Source: an uncultured Alphaproteobacteria bacterium
Lineage (GTDB): Bacteria > Pseudomonadota > Alphaproteobacteria > HIMB59 > GCA-002718135
Assembly: GCA_902560675.1 (NCBI GenBank)
Contig: CACEMP010000008.1
Location: forward strand, 1-54,559
Reading direction: 5' to 3'
Length of the DNA stretch: 54,559 nucleotides
The translations under genes and the position numbers were made by a program. This document shows positions 43,973 to 52,554 of this stretch, piece after piece. Position 1 is the first letter of the stretch. Each line of letters begins with the position of its first letter. The notes below the pieces were generated by a model. That model was given only the letters and a program-made list of their open reading frames with translations. It was not told the DNA's origin and ran no database searches.

Positions 43973-45396
43973 TGCCTAAATCATCTTTGAAACAAACGCT
44001 AAAAGATCTCGAGACAAAAAAAATATCAATAAGAGAACTAAATCAGGATTATTTAAAAAGAATTAAGGAAAAAGAAAATTTAAATGTTTTTATTCATTTT
44101 AACGAAGAAAATGTTTTAAAGCAGATAGATAATTTAGAGAAAGATAATTCAGCAAAAAAATTAAAAGGTATTCCAATTGCAATTAAAGATCTATTTTGTA
44201 CTAAAAGTATGCCTACAACCGCAGCTTCAAAGATTTTAGAAAATTTTAATCCAACTTATGAATCTTTTGTCACTCAAAAATTATTAGATGAAGGATCTAT
44301 TTTTGTTGGTAAAACAAATCTAGATGAGTTTGCCATGGGATCCGCAACTAGTACAAGCTTTTTTGGAAATACAATTAATCCTTTATCAAAAGATAATGAA
44401 CCTTTGGCTCCTGGTGGATCTTCAGGTGGTTCTGCAGCTGCAGTTGCCGCTGATTTATGTTTAGGGGCAACTGGAACAGATACAGGTGGATCGATAAGAC
44501 AACCAGCAAGCTTTTGTGGTGTTGTAGGTATTAAGCCAACATATGGTCTATGTTCACGATGGGGTATAGCTGCATTTGCATCTAGTTTAGATCAAGCAGG
44601 AATTTTTTCTCATAATGTTGAAGATGCATCGATTTTATTACAATCAATTGCTGGATTTGATCAAAGAGATAGTACAAGTGCTAAAGTAGATATTCCAAAT
44701 TATTTTGAAAATTTAGACGTTGATCTGAATGGAAAAACTGTTGGTATACCAAAAGAGTATTCTATTGATGGTACACCAATGGAAATAAGTCAAATATGGG
44801 AAGATGCTATAAAAGTTTTAGAAAAAAAAGGTGTTAAAATTAAAAATATTTCTCTTCCTCATACTAAATATGCACTACCTACTTATTATATAATTGCTCC
44901 TGCTGAAGCTTCCTCAAACTTAGCTCGATATGATGGAGTAAAATATGGTTTTAGATCTAATGAAATTGACTCTCTTGATGAAATGTATGAAAATACAAGA
45001 GCTCAAGGGTTTGGAAGAGAGGTAAAAAGAAGAATTTTAATAGGAACATATGTATTATCTGCAGGCTATTATGATGCATATTATCTTAAGGCACAAAAAG
45101 TAAGAAAATTAATTGCAGATGATTTTAACAAAGCTTTTAAAGAATGTGATTTTATTGTTACTCCTACTGCACCTAGTGCTGCATTTCCATTAAATGAAAA
45201 ACAAAATGATCCAATAAAAATGTATTTAAATGATGTATTTACAGTTCCAGCTTCTTTAGCTGGCCTACCAGGTATTTCTATTCCCTTTGGGGAAGATAAA
45301 AATAATTTACCACTAGGTATTCAGATATTAGGAAAACACTTTGATGAACAGCAAGTATTTAATGCCGCATTATCTTTAGAAAGATCATATGAATAA
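43972..45396 (+). CDS. gatA: Aspartyl/glutamyl-tRNA amidotransferase subunit A
   Basis: Amidase-signature subunit that releases ammonia from glutamine. The 474 aa carry the Ser-cisSer-Lys triad: K72 in PIAIKDLF, the serine-rich GGSSGGSAAA around S150, and nucleophile S174 in TDTGGSIRQPASFCG. SSLDQAG and the C-terminal LPLGIQILGKHFDE are also typical. It is linked to gatC by TAATG and overlaps gatB by 8 bp. Together with GluRS (5830-7230) it likely makes Gln-tRNA and/or Asn-tRNA. Confidence 0.98.
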   Translation: MPKSSLKQTLKDLETKKISIRELNQDYLKRIKEKENLNVFIHFNEENVLKQIDNLEKDNSAKKLKGIPIAIKDLFCTKSMPTTAASKILENFNPTYESFVTQKLLDEGSIFVGKTNLDEFAMGSATSTSFFGNTINPLSKDNEPLAPGGSSGGSAAAVAADLCLGATGTDTGGSIRQPASFCGVVGIKPTYGLCSRWGIAAFASSLDQAGIFSHNVEDASILLQSIAGFDQRDSTSAKVDIPNYFENLDVDLNGKTVGIPKEYSIDGTPMEISQIWEDAIKVLEKKGVKIKNISLPHTKYALPTYYIIAPAEASSNLARYDGVKYGFRSNEIDSLDEMYENTRAQGFGREVKRRILIGTYVLSAGYYDAYYLKAQKVRKLIADDFNKAFKECDFIVTPTAPSAAFPLNEKQNDPIKMYLNDVFTVPASLAGLPGISIPFGEDKNNLPLGIQILGKHFDEQQVFNAALSLERSYE

Positions 45397-46858
45397 TTTA
45401 ATAAAAGGTGAAAAGCATGATTGGGAAATGGTAATAGGTCTTGAAATACATGCTCAGGTAAAATCAAATTCTAAATTATTTTCTTCATCATCAACAAAAT
45501 TTGGCTCATCACCCAACAGTCAAGTATCTTTAGTTGATGCCGCTATGCCAGGAATGTTGCCTGTAATTAATAAGTATTGTGTAGAACAGGCAGTAAAAAC
45601 TGGAGTTGGTTTAAATGCTAAAATTAATAATTATTCAGTATTTGATAGAAAAAATTATTTTTATGCTGATCTCCCGCAAGGATATCAAATTAGCCAGTAT
45701 AAATATCCAATTGTTGGAGAAGGAAAAGTTACAATTGATTTTAAAGATGGAACTTCAAAAGATATTAGAATTGTAAGATTACATTTAGAGCAAGATGCTG
45801 GTAAAAGTTTACACGATCAAAATCCTTCAAAAACATATGTTGATCTTAATAGATCTGGTGTTGCTTTAATGGAAATTGTTAGTGAGCCTGACATTAGAAC
45901 ACCTGATGAAGCTGGAATGTATATATCTAAAATCAGATCAATTTTAATGTATTTAGATACATGTGATGGAAATATGCAAGAAGGCTCGTTAAGAGCTGAT
46001 GTAAATATTTCAGTAAGAAAACCTGGTGATGGATATGGAACTCGTTGTGAAATTAAAAACTTAAATTCTATAAAGTTTATTAAACAAGCTATTAGCTATG
46101 AAGCAAAACGACAAATAGAAATATTAGAGTCTGGGGGGGCTATTGAACAAAATACAATGCTCTTTAATACATCTACTGGCAAAACTAGACCAATGAGAAA
46201 TAAAGAAGAAGCTCATGATTATAGATACTTTCCTGATCCAGATTTATTACCACTAGAAATTTCTGAAGAGGAAATAGTAAAAATTAAATCATCAATACCA
46301 GAGCTTCCAGATGAGCTTAAGAATAGATTTATTGAGACGTATAAATTGTCTAATTATGATGCCTCAGTGTTAACTGCAGAAAAAAAAACATCTGATTATT
46401 TTAATGAGTCTATAAATTCAGATCCAGAATTAAAAAATCATGCAAAATTAGTTGTTAATTGGATTACATCTGAATTGTTTTCTCTATTAAATAAAAATAA
46501 TTTTGATTTAACTAACTCACCTGTATCTCCTGAAAATTTAGGACAACTTGTAAAGTTAATTTCTACAAATGAAATTTCTGGTAAAATTGCAAAAGATGTA
46601 CTCGATGATATGTTTTCAACTGGAAAAACTGCTAGAGAAATTGTTGATGAAAAAGGATTAAAACAAGTTACAAATGAAGAAGAAATAGAAATAGTTATTA
46701 TGGAAGTTATTAAAGATAATCCAAAAATGGTTCAAGAATTTCTTGAAGGCAAAGATAAACTTCTTGGGTTTTTCGTTGGGCAAGCAATGAAAAAAACTAA
46801 AGGAAAGGCTAACCCAAAAATATTAAATGAAATTTTATTAAAAAAACTAAATAAATAG
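45389..46858 (+). CDS. gatB: Aspartyl/glutamyl-tRNA amidotransferase subunit B
   Basis: Kinase/transferase subunit that activates the misacylated tRNA and receives ammonia from GatA. The 489 aa contain EMVIGLEIHAQVKSNSKLFS, the YFYADLPQGYQISQ segment, RLHLEQDAGK, RSGVALMEIVSEPDI, GSLRADVNISVR and EAHDYRYFPDPDLLPL, with the C-terminal YqeY-like tail (EFLEGKDKLLGFFVGQAMKKT). All are canonical. The stop overlaps the convergent small membrane-protein gene by 12 bp. Confidence 0.98.
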   Translation: MNNLIKGEKHDWEMVIGLEIHAQVKSNSKLFSSSSTKFGSSPNSQVSLVDAAMPGMLPVINKYCVEQAVKTGVGLNAKINNYSVFDRKNYFYADLPQGYQISQYKYPIVGEGKVTIDFKDGTSKDIRIVRLHLEQDAGKSLHDQNPSKTYVDLNRSGVALMEIVSEPDIRTPDEAGMYISKIRSILMYLDTCDGNMQEGSLRADVNISVRKPGDGYGTRCEIKNLNSIKFIKQAISYEAKRQIEILESGGAIEQNTMLFNTSTGKTRPMRNKEEAHDYRYFPDPDLLPLEISEEEIVKIKSSIPELPDELKNRFIETYKLSNYDASVLTAEKKTSDYFNESINSDPELKNHAKLVVNWITSELFSLLNKNNFDLTNSPVSPENLGQLVKLISTNEISGKIAKDVLDDMFSTGKTAREIVDEKGLKQVTNEEEIEIVIMEVIKDNPKMVQEFLEGKDKLLGFFVGQAMKKTKGKANPKILNEILLKKLNK

Positions 46859-47188
46859 TAATTTTAAACTAAAGACCCTATAACTAATGTAAACAAAAGT
46901 AATAATTACCCAAATTATCCAACCTCTATAATTTTCAGCTGCTCTCCAAACTCCAACAGATATATATAAAGTCCAAAAAAATAAAATAACTTTTGAAATT
47001 ATATTTAAATCATTAAAGTAAAAGAAAGATATTTCGTTACCATTATCGGATGAATTTAGAAGTAACCTATCAAACTGAATTATTAATATTAAGATTACTC
47101 CATAAATAAGTTCTCCAACTAACCAAAAAGATTTCCAAAGATCTATTTTACCCTCAAAAAATTCTTTCATTTTAAAATATCTTGTCAT
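46847..47188 (-). CDS. Small inner-membrane protein of unknown function
   Basis: The 113 aa are not assigned to a named family. Three hydrophobic segments are visible: about 18-40 (SFWLVGELIYGVILILI), 60-82 (IISKVILFFWTLYISVG) and 90-112 (WIIWVIITFVYISYRVF). The motifs GKIDLWKSFWLVG and VGVWRAAENYRG recall short uncharacterised proteobacterial membrane proteins that share 'LWKSFW' and 'VWRSA--Y-G' patterns; this is recollection, not a search. A second ATG at 47170 (MKEFFEGKIDLWKSFW) may be the true start. It converges on gatB. Confidence 0.7.
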   Translation of the reverse strand: MTRYFKMKEFFEGKIDLWKSFWLVGELIYGVILILIIQFDRLLLNSSDNGNEISFFYFNDLNIISKVILFFWTLYISVGVWRAAENYRGWIIWVIITFVYISYRVFSLKLLFI

Positions 47189-47275
47189 ATCTATCTAATT
47201 TGTCTTATATTTTATTATTTAGAAACATTGAAATATATATGTTAATAAATATTTAAAAAAATGAAGTTTTTACTA

Positions 47276-47293
47276 TAAAATGGTACCATTTTA
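47276..47293. promoter_or_regulatory. 18-bp perfect palindrome upstream of the beta-barrel gene
   Basis: TAAAATGGTACCATTTTA is a perfect inverted repeat in the 155-bp gap between two divergent genes, 50 bp from the plus-strand ATG (47344). The central TGGTACCA gives it more information than a simple A/T palindrome. It is not a terminator-like hairpin: it has no loop, no GC stem, and lies upstream rather than downstream of genes. An operator is the likeliest use; the regulator is unknown. Confidence 0.45.
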
Positions 47294-47312
47294 AAAATAA
47301 AACTACTTCTTG

Positions 47313-47329
47313 AGAAAATATCATTTTCT
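47313..47329. promoter_or_regulatory. Inverted repeat AGAAAAT-N3-ATTTTCT before the beta-barrel gene
   Basis: Seven-base arms separated by ATC lie between the 18-bp palindrome and the ATG at 47344, ending 14 bp before it. It may be a second operator half or an mRNA hairpin near the ribosome-binding region. The AT-rich arms make a chance origin quite possible. Confidence 0.25.
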
Positions 47330-47343
47330 GATATTAAAACTAT

Positions 47344-47994
47344 ATGATTAAATTTATATTTTACATTTTTATTTCTTTTTTAAGTATTTCTAATTTTAGT
47401 AATGCATTTGCAAATAATGGTTACGTATCAATCAAATATGGCATATCAGAGCATGACCTCGATGTTACTGTTGGCCATGGAACCGTTACTAGCAGCAATG
47501 ATGATGAGGGTTATATTTTATCAGGTGGTGCATTTATAGGTAATAATTGGGGAGTAGATGTAATGTATTTTGATCTAGGCTCTAGTTCAATCTTTGTTGA
47601 ATCTCAGTCAATATTTAGACTAAATAAAAATAATTATATGAATAATTCTGGTTCATCTGGAACAATTACAAATGACATTTCTGGCTATGGTACTGGCTTA
47701 ATTCTATCAACTAATCCTAGTAGTGATGATTTTCTTGGCTTTAGTGCTTTTGTTAAAGGCGGTGTTCAGGCTTGGGAAAAATCAGGATCAACAACTATAC
47801 TTGATAATGACAAAGCATTTGAAGCGGAATTCTACAACCAAGGTATAGGCGCATACGGTGGTTTGGGTGTATCAGTTAATATGACTGAAAGTATTAGTTT
47901 TGATGCTTCTTATGATATCATAGGTATTTCTAATAAAGGTGGTTTTGATAATGCTTCATCTTTATTAAGTGCAGGTTTAAAGCTAAAATTTTAA
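47344..47994 (+). CDS. Exported small outer-membrane beta-barrel-like protein
   Basis: The 216 aa start with a signal peptide (about 1-24: FIFYIFISFLSISNFSNAFA, probable cleavage after AFA). Alternating hydrophobic/polar strands with glycine and aromatic residues follow (GYVSIKYGISEHDLDV, GVDVMYFDLGSS, FLGFSAFVKGGVQAW). The protein ends in GLKLKF, the terminal Phe expected of barrel proteins that use BamA. An eight-stranded OmpA/OmpW-like porin-family barrel is the best guess. The sequence is rich in Ser, Asn and Gly and no specific family is recognised. It has its own upstream region with palindromes and is not tied to neighbours. Confidence 0.75.
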   Translation: MIKFIFYIFISFLSISNFSNAFANNGYVSIKYGISEHDLDVTVGHGTVTSSNDDEGYILSGGAFIGNNWGVDVMYFDLGSSSIFVESQSIFRLNKNNYMNNSGSSGTITNDISGYGTGLILSTNPSSDDFLGFSAFVKGGVQAWEKSGSTTILDNDKAFEAEFYNQGIGAYGGLGVSVNMTESISFDASYDIIGISNKGGFDNASSLLSAGLKLKF

Positions 47995-48068
47995 AAAGTA
48001 AATTCTCCAAGTATTAATTTGGTTATATTTAAAATTAAAATAAGCTAAATATTTATTTTTAAATAATA

Positions 48069-48097
48069 TTGAGATTGTGTTATATTTTCATTATTAG
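48069..48097 (+). promoter_or_regulatory. Candidate promoter for tRNA-Ser and dapA
   Basis: TTGAGA (48069-48074) and TATTAG (48092-48097) are spaced by exactly 17 bp in the 132-bp gap after the beta-barrel gene. They would start transcription about 23 bp before the tRNA. No other gene lies in this gap. The match is partial and the surroundings are AT-rich. Confidence 0.35.
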
Positions 48098-48126
48098 TTT
48101 ATTATTAGTAATATGTATCAACAACA

Positions 48127-48218
48127 GGAGAGATGGGTGAGTGGCTTAAACCACAGGTTTGCTAAACCTGCGAAGGAAGTAATTCCTTCCGAGGGTTCGA
48201 ATCCCTCTCTCTCCGCCA
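48127..48218 (+). tRNA. tRNA-Ser (anticodon GCU)
   Basis: The acceptor stem GGAGAGA (48127-48133) pairs with TCTCTCC (48208-48214), followed by G and an encoded CCA (48216-48218). The anticodon stem CAGGT/ACCTG encloses the loop TTGCTAA, with anticodon GCT at 48161-48163 reading AGU/AGC serine codons. A long variable arm with stem GAAGGAA/TTCCTTC is the hallmark of class II tRNA-Ser. The T-arm GAGGGTTCGAATCCCTC is intact. dapA begins 17 bp downstream, so both may share a transcript. Confidence 0.98.
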
Positions 48219-48235
48219 TATTGTATAAATAGCAA

Positions 48236-49108
48236 ATGTTTTACGGTAGTATTCCAGCTTTAATAACTCCTTTTAAGGACAATAATGTCGACTATAATTC
48301 ATTAGAAAGAATAATTGAGTTTTTGATAAAAAATAATTCAAATGGAATAGTTCCATGCGGTACAACTGGAGAGTCTCCTACTTTATCACATGAGGAACAT
48401 AAAAAAATTATTGAGGAAACAGTCAGGATAGTTGACAAAAGAATTCCAATAATAGCTGGAACAGGATCTAATAATACTTTAGAGGCGATTGAATATACAA
48501 AACATGCTGAAAGTATAGGAGCAGATGCTGCTTTAATAGTAACACCTTACTACAACAAACCGACTCAATCTGGACTTTATGAACATTATAAAAAAATTTC
48601 TGATAATACTAATTTACCAATAATTATTTATAACATTCCAGGAAGATCAGTTGTAGATATGTCCATAAGTACAATGTGTGAGCTAGCAAAGTTTGATAAT
48701 ATTATTGGTGTAAAGGATGCCACTAATGACTTGTTCAGACCCTTACTTACTAAAAGAAATATTGCATCAAATTTTTGTTTTCTTTCTGGAGAAGATGGTA
48801 CAGCTTTAGCATTTTTAGCTCAAGGAGGTCATGGTTGCATATCAGTAACTGCTAATATTGCACCACAACTATGTTCAGATATGCAGAAAGCTTGGAGAGA
48901 TGGTAATATTAAACTAGCTCAAGAAATTAATTTAAAACTTTCAAAACTACATCATTCTCTATTTGTTGAATCCAGTCCTGGTCCAGTCAAATATGCTGCT
49001 TCTCTTTTAGGATTATGTTCTCCTGAAACTAGATTACCTTTATTTGAAATTAATAGTGAAACAAAATTGTTAGTAAAAAACTGTATGAATGAGATTAATC
49101 TTGTTTAA
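48236..49108 (+). CDS. dapA: 4-hydroxy-tetrahydrodipicolinate synthase
   Basis: Condenses pyruvate with aspartate semialdehyde, the first step toward lysine and meso-diaminopimelate. The 290 aa have GSIPALITPF at the N-terminus, CGTTGESPTL with T43/T44, the TPYYNKPTQ loop, Y132 in IIYNIPGRS, the Schiff-base K160 in IIGVKDAT, and LSGEDGTALAFLAQGGHG. Length and residues are standard. The N-terminal-aldolase family is broad, but all DapA-specific residues are present. It is immediately followed by smpB with no gap. Confidence 0.97.
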   Translation: MFYGSIPALITPFKDNNVDYNSLERIIEFLIKNNSNGIVPCGTTGESPTLSHEEHKKIIEETVRIVDKRIPIIAGTGSNNTLEAIEYTKHAESIGADAALIVTPYYNKPTQSGLYEHYKKISDNTNLPIIIYNIPGRSVVDMSISTMCELAKFDNIIGVKDATNDLFRPLLTKRNIASNFCFLSGEDGTALAFLAQGGHGCISVTANIAPQLCSDMQKAWRDGNIKLAQEINLKLSKLHHSLFVESSPGPVKYAASLLGLCSPETRLPLFEINSETKLLVKNCMNEINLV

Positions 49109-49555
49109 ATGAAAATTATCTCAGCTAATAAAAGAGCAAATTTTGATTATACATTTTCCTTAAAATTTGATGCTGGTATAGTTCTAACTGGTTCTGAAGT
49201 TAAATCTCTTAGAATAAATACCGGTTCTTTGACAGGGTCATACATTAAGGAAAAAGGTGGCGAATTGTGGTTATCAAATTGTTATATAAAACAATATAGT
49301 AATTCAAATAGTAAGAGTTATGACCCAAGTAGAGATAGAAAGTTATTATTAAATAGAAAAGAAATAAACAAAATAGTTGGATTAATTAAGCAGTCACAAT
49401 TTTCAAGTATACCCATTAGCTTATATTTTAACAATAATGGATTGACTAAATTAAATTTTGGGCTTGGAAAAGGTAAGAAAAAATATGACAAAAGACAATC
49501 TATGAAAGAAAAAGATTGGAATATTAAAAAAGAAAGATTGTTAAAAAATAATTAA
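49109..49555 (+). CDS. smpB: SsrA-binding protein SmpB
   Basis: Binds tmRNA and delivers it to stalled ribosomes. The 148 aa contain [13 protein letters not shown], the [19 protein letters not shown] core, [13 protein letters not shown], and the basic C-terminal tail [18 protein letters not shown] that becomes helical in the empty mRNA channel. The dapA-smpB-rpoZ order is known in alphaproteobacteria. The tmRNA gene itself was not found in the window. Confidence 0.97.
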   Translation: MKIISANKRANFDYTFSLKFDAGIVLTGSEVKSLRINTGSLTGSYIKEKGGELWLSNCYIKQYSNSNSKSYDPSRDRKLLLNRKEINKIVGLIKQSQFSSIPISLYFNNNGLTKLNFGLGKGKKKYDKRQSMKEKDWNIKKERLLKNN

Positions 49556-49593
49556 TTTGTTTACTTTTCGAATTACATATCTATAAGCCAAAT

Positions 49594-50022
49594 ATGGCTA
49601 GAATTACAGTAGAAGATTGTATTGATAAATTTCCAAGTAGGTTTGAGCTTGTATTAGTTGCCTCAAATCGGGCAAGAAAATTACATGCAGGTGAGCAACC
49701 AACAATTGAAAAAGATAATGATAAAAATACTGTTATTGCACTTAGAGAAATAGCAACAGAAACTATTAAATCTGAAGAATTAAAATCTGATTTAGTTGAA
49801 GAATATCAAACAGTATCGTTAAATATAGAAGAGGATATTGAGAAAATTGAAGAAGAAAATGTTGATGAGCAAAATAATGATAATGAAAAAATACAAGATC
49901 AATCAATAAACTCAACAAATGAAGACAGTGAAATGATTAGTAATATTGATACTGATAGCAATAATAATGAAGAAGTAAATATTCAAAATGTAGCTTCAAC
50001 TGAAGAAGAAAATAATTTATAA
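49594..50022 (+). CDS. rpoZ: RNA polymerase omega subunit with an acidic C-terminal tail
   Basis: Small subunit that assists beta' folding and, in many bacteria, contributes to ppGpp binding. Residues 1-70 are a clear omega domain: [34 protein letters not shown] and [10 protein letters not shown]. Residues from about 72 to 142 are a low-complexity Glu/Asp/Asn-rich tail with almost no aromatic or basic residues. Alphaproteobacterial omegas are longer than E. coli's 91 aa, and this tail is at the long, acidic end. It sits directly upstream of rel, the ppGpp enzyme, 30 bp away. Confidence 0.95.
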   Translation: MARITVEDCIDKFPSRFELVLVASNRARKLHAGEQPTIEKDNDKNTVIALREIATETIKSEELKSDLVEEYQTVSLNIEEDIEKIEEENVDEQNNDNEKIQDQSINSTNEDSEMISNIDTDSNNNEEVNIQNVASTEEENNL

Positions 50023-50052
50023 TTTCAAAAATAAATAATAAAAATATTATTT

Positions 50053-52173
50053 ATGTATAATAAAATTTTTACTGAACTAGATAATCTAATTAGCTATTTA
50101 AAATCTGACGATAAACAAAAGGTATACACTGCACTAAAATTTAGTGAAAGCGCACATAGTAATCAGCTTAGGAAATCAGGAGATCCATTTATAATTCATC
50201 CTCTTGAAGTAGCTAAAATTTTAACATCTATCAAGTTGGACGCAGATTCTATTACTGCTGGGCTTTTACATGATACTGTAGAAGATACTGATTTAAGTAT
50301 TTTTGAAATAAATAAAAAATTTGGAAAACAAATTTCTGAATTAGTGCAAGGTTTAACCAAAATTAGCAAGTATTCTCTAAAAGTTAATAATCAAAAACTT
50401 GGAGAAAACTATAAAAAATTAATTTTAGCTACGACTAAGGATGTAAGAGTTATTCTTATAAAATTAGCAGATAGGCTTCATAACATGCGCACACTTGATT
50501 TCATTAATGATTATAATAAAAAGAAAAATATTGCTCTAGAGACATTAGAAATTTTTTCTCCTTTAGCTCAAAGATTGGGAATGAAAGAATGGCAAGATGA
50601 ATTAGAAGATTTGGCTTTTGAAATAATAAATCCTGATGCAAGAAAATCTATAAAAGATAGACTTGAATATCTAAAATCAAAAGATGATAATATTGTTGAT
50701 GAAATAAGATATGAATTAAAAAAAATTTTTTTAAAAGAAGATATAGTATGTAAATTAGATGGCAGAATCAAAACACCATATTCAATATGGAATAAAATTA
50801 AAAATAAAAATATTTCTTTTGAACAGTTGTCAGATATTATGGCATTCAGAATTATAACTAATTCAACAAGAGAATGTTATAGATGTCTAGGTATTATTCA
50901 TAGAAAATATTCTTATATTCATGGAAGATTTAAAGATTTTATTTCTGCCCCTAAATCAAATGGATACAGAGCCCTTCACACATCAATAATGGGACCAAAG
51001 AATAAAAAAATTGAAATTCAATTACGATCTAATGTTATGAATCAAATTGCGGATTACGGAATAGCCGCTCATTGGAAATATAAAGATCCAAAAAAAATTA
51101 AAGAAAAAGATGCAAAAGAATATCAGTGGGTTCATGATTTAGTAGACTCTATGGATACATCAATAAACCAAGATGAATTAATTGAAAATTCTAAGTTAAA
51201 AGTTTTTCAAAATGATATTTATGTTTTTACACCTAAAGGTGACGTTATAGAATTACCCAAAAATGCTACGCCAATTGATTTTGCTTATGCTATTCATAGT
51301 CAAGTAGGAGATAAATGTGTTGCGGCAAAAGTAAATGAAAAATTACAGCCTTTAAAAACACTTTTAAAAAATGGTGATCAAATTGAAATTATTACATCAG
51401 ACTCATCACAACCATCTCCATTATGGGAAAGATTTGCTGCTACAACTAAAGTTAAATCACAATTAAGAAGATTTTTTAGATCAAAAAAGAAAGAAGAACA
51501 TATTTTATTTGGAAGAGATATTTTACATTCTTTTTTTCAAAAAGAAAATTATGATTTCAATAAAGGAGTTGAAGACCAAATTAAGCAAATCTATAATTTA
51601 AAACTAGATGATATATATGAACTCTTAGGTTCTGGAAAAATTACTGCAGTGTCAGTTTTGAAGAAAATATATCCAGAATATAATTATGAGACATCATTAA
51701 AATTTAATAATGATAATTTAAATTCCGTTGAACTATCAGGTTTAACTGCAGGAATGTCATATCATCTTGCCGGCTGTTGTTCTCCACTAAAAGGCGACAA
51801 AATAGTAGGTATTGTTACAGCTGGAATTGGTGTTGCTGTCCATACTGTTGATTGCCAAACATTAATTTCATATGAAGATACACCTGATAGATGGCTTAAT
51901 CTTTCTTGGGATTTAAGGACAAAAATCAGCTCACTATCAAATGCAAGAATAGTAGTAGTTTTAAAAAATAAACCTGGAAGTCTTGGAAAGGTTACCACCG
52001 TTATTGCTAAAAATAATGGAAATATATCAAATATCAATTTTTCAGTAAGAAAATTAGATTTTTTTGAAATTATAATTGATATAGAAGTAAGAGATTCTAA
52101 TCATTTGCAGAATATATTAGCTGCATTACGTTTAGAGAATGAGGTATCTTCATTAGAGAGGCTTAAGGGTTAA
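50053..52173 (+). CDS. rel: Bifunctional (p)ppGpp synthetase/hydrolase Rel
   Basis: Stringent-response enzyme of 706 aa. The N-terminal HD hydrolase has HSNQLRKSGDPFIIHPLEVA and GLLHDTVEDTD with intact His and Asp residues. The synthetase domain has DGRIKTPYSIWNKI, DIMAFRIIT, SNGYRALHTSIMGP and EIQLRS. TGS (VFTPKGDVIELPKNATPIDF), zinc-finger-like (AGCCSPLKGD) and C-terminal ACT domains (RIVVVLKNKPGSLGKVT) follow. Because both catalytic domains look intact it should be bifunctional. acpS starts at the next base after its stop. Confidence 0.96.
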   Translation: MYNKIFTELDNLISYLKSDDKQKVYTALKFSESAHSNQLRKSGDPFIIHPLEVAKILTSIKLDADSITAGLLHDTVEDTDLSIFEINKKFGKQISELVQGLTKISKYSLKVNNQKLGENYKKLILATTKDVRVILIKLADRLHNMRTLDFINDYNKKKNIALETLEIFSPLAQRLGMKEWQDELEDLAFEIINPDARKSIKDRLEYLKSKDDNIVDEIRYELKKIFLKEDIVCKLDGRIKTPYSIWNKIKNKNISFEQLSDIMAFRIITNSTRECYRCLGIIHRKYSYIHGRFKDFISAPKSNGYRALHTSIMGPKNKKIEIQLRSNVMNQIADYGIAAHWKYKDPKKIKEKDAKEYQWVHDLVDSMDTSINQDELIENSKLKVFQNDIYVFTPKGDVIELPKNATPIDFAYAIHSQVGDKCVAAKVNEKLQPLKTLLKNGDQIEIITSDSSQPSPLWERFAATTKVKSQLRRFFRSKKKEEHILFGRDILHSFFQKENYDFNKGVEDQIKQIYNLKLDDIYELLGSGKITAVSVLKKIYPEYNYETSLKFNNDNLNSVELSGLTAGMSYHLAGCCSPLKGDKIVGIVTAGIGVAVHTVDCQTLISYEDTPDRWLNLSWDLRTKISSLSNARIVVVLKNKPGSLGKVTTVIAKNNGNISNINFSVRKLDFFEIIIDIEVRDSNHLQNILAALRLENEVSSLERLKG

Positions 52174-52554
52174 ATGATTTACGGAATAGGTGTTGATATT
52201 ATTGATATACGAAGAATAGAAAAAGTAATATTTAAATATGGAGATAGGTTTAAAAAAAAATGTTTTCACTTAAATGAAATTCAAAGATCTGAAAAAAAAT
52301 TTAATTCTATTGAATCATATGCAAAAAGATATGCTGCAAAAGAAGCTTGTGCAAAAGCATTGGGTACAGGTTTAGCAAGAGGTGTTTTTTGGAAAGATAT
52401 TGAAATTAGAAATAATAAGTATGGTAAACCTTACTTAATTTTACATAATAATGCTAAAAATTATCTAAATAAATTTTCAAATGAAGCAAAACTGCATATT
52501 TCTCTATCAGATGAAAAAGATTTTGCTATATCGACTGTTACGATATCATCATGA
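52174..52554 (+). CDS. acpS: Holo-[acyl-carrier-protein] synthase
   Basis: Transfers 4'-phosphopantetheine from CoA to apo-ACP, needed for all fatty acid and lipid A synthesis. The 126 aa begin with IYGIGVDIIDIRRIEK, with metal ligand D8. The second motif is RYAAKEACAKALGTG with E57, followed by WKDIEIRNNKYGKPYL and HISLSDEKDFA. It abuts rel and overlaps lepB by 4 bp. pdxJ, often next to acpS in proteobacteria, is absent here. Confidence 0.96.
   Translation: MIYGIGVDIIDIRRIEKVIFKYGDRFKKKCFHLNEIQRSEKKFNSIESYAKRYAAKEACAKALGTGLARGVFWKDIEIRNNKYGKPYLILHNNAKNYLNKFSNEAKLHISLSDEKDFAISTVTISS

Noticed and set aside
47276-47293. Palindrome as an intrinsic terminator
   Set aside because: It has no loop and a weak stem, and it lies between two divergently oriented genes where no transcript ends.
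49800-50022. Acidic end of rpoZ as a frameshift artefact
   Set aside because: The frame continues smoothly from the omega domain to a stop, and acidic tails on omega are known in alphaproteobacteria.
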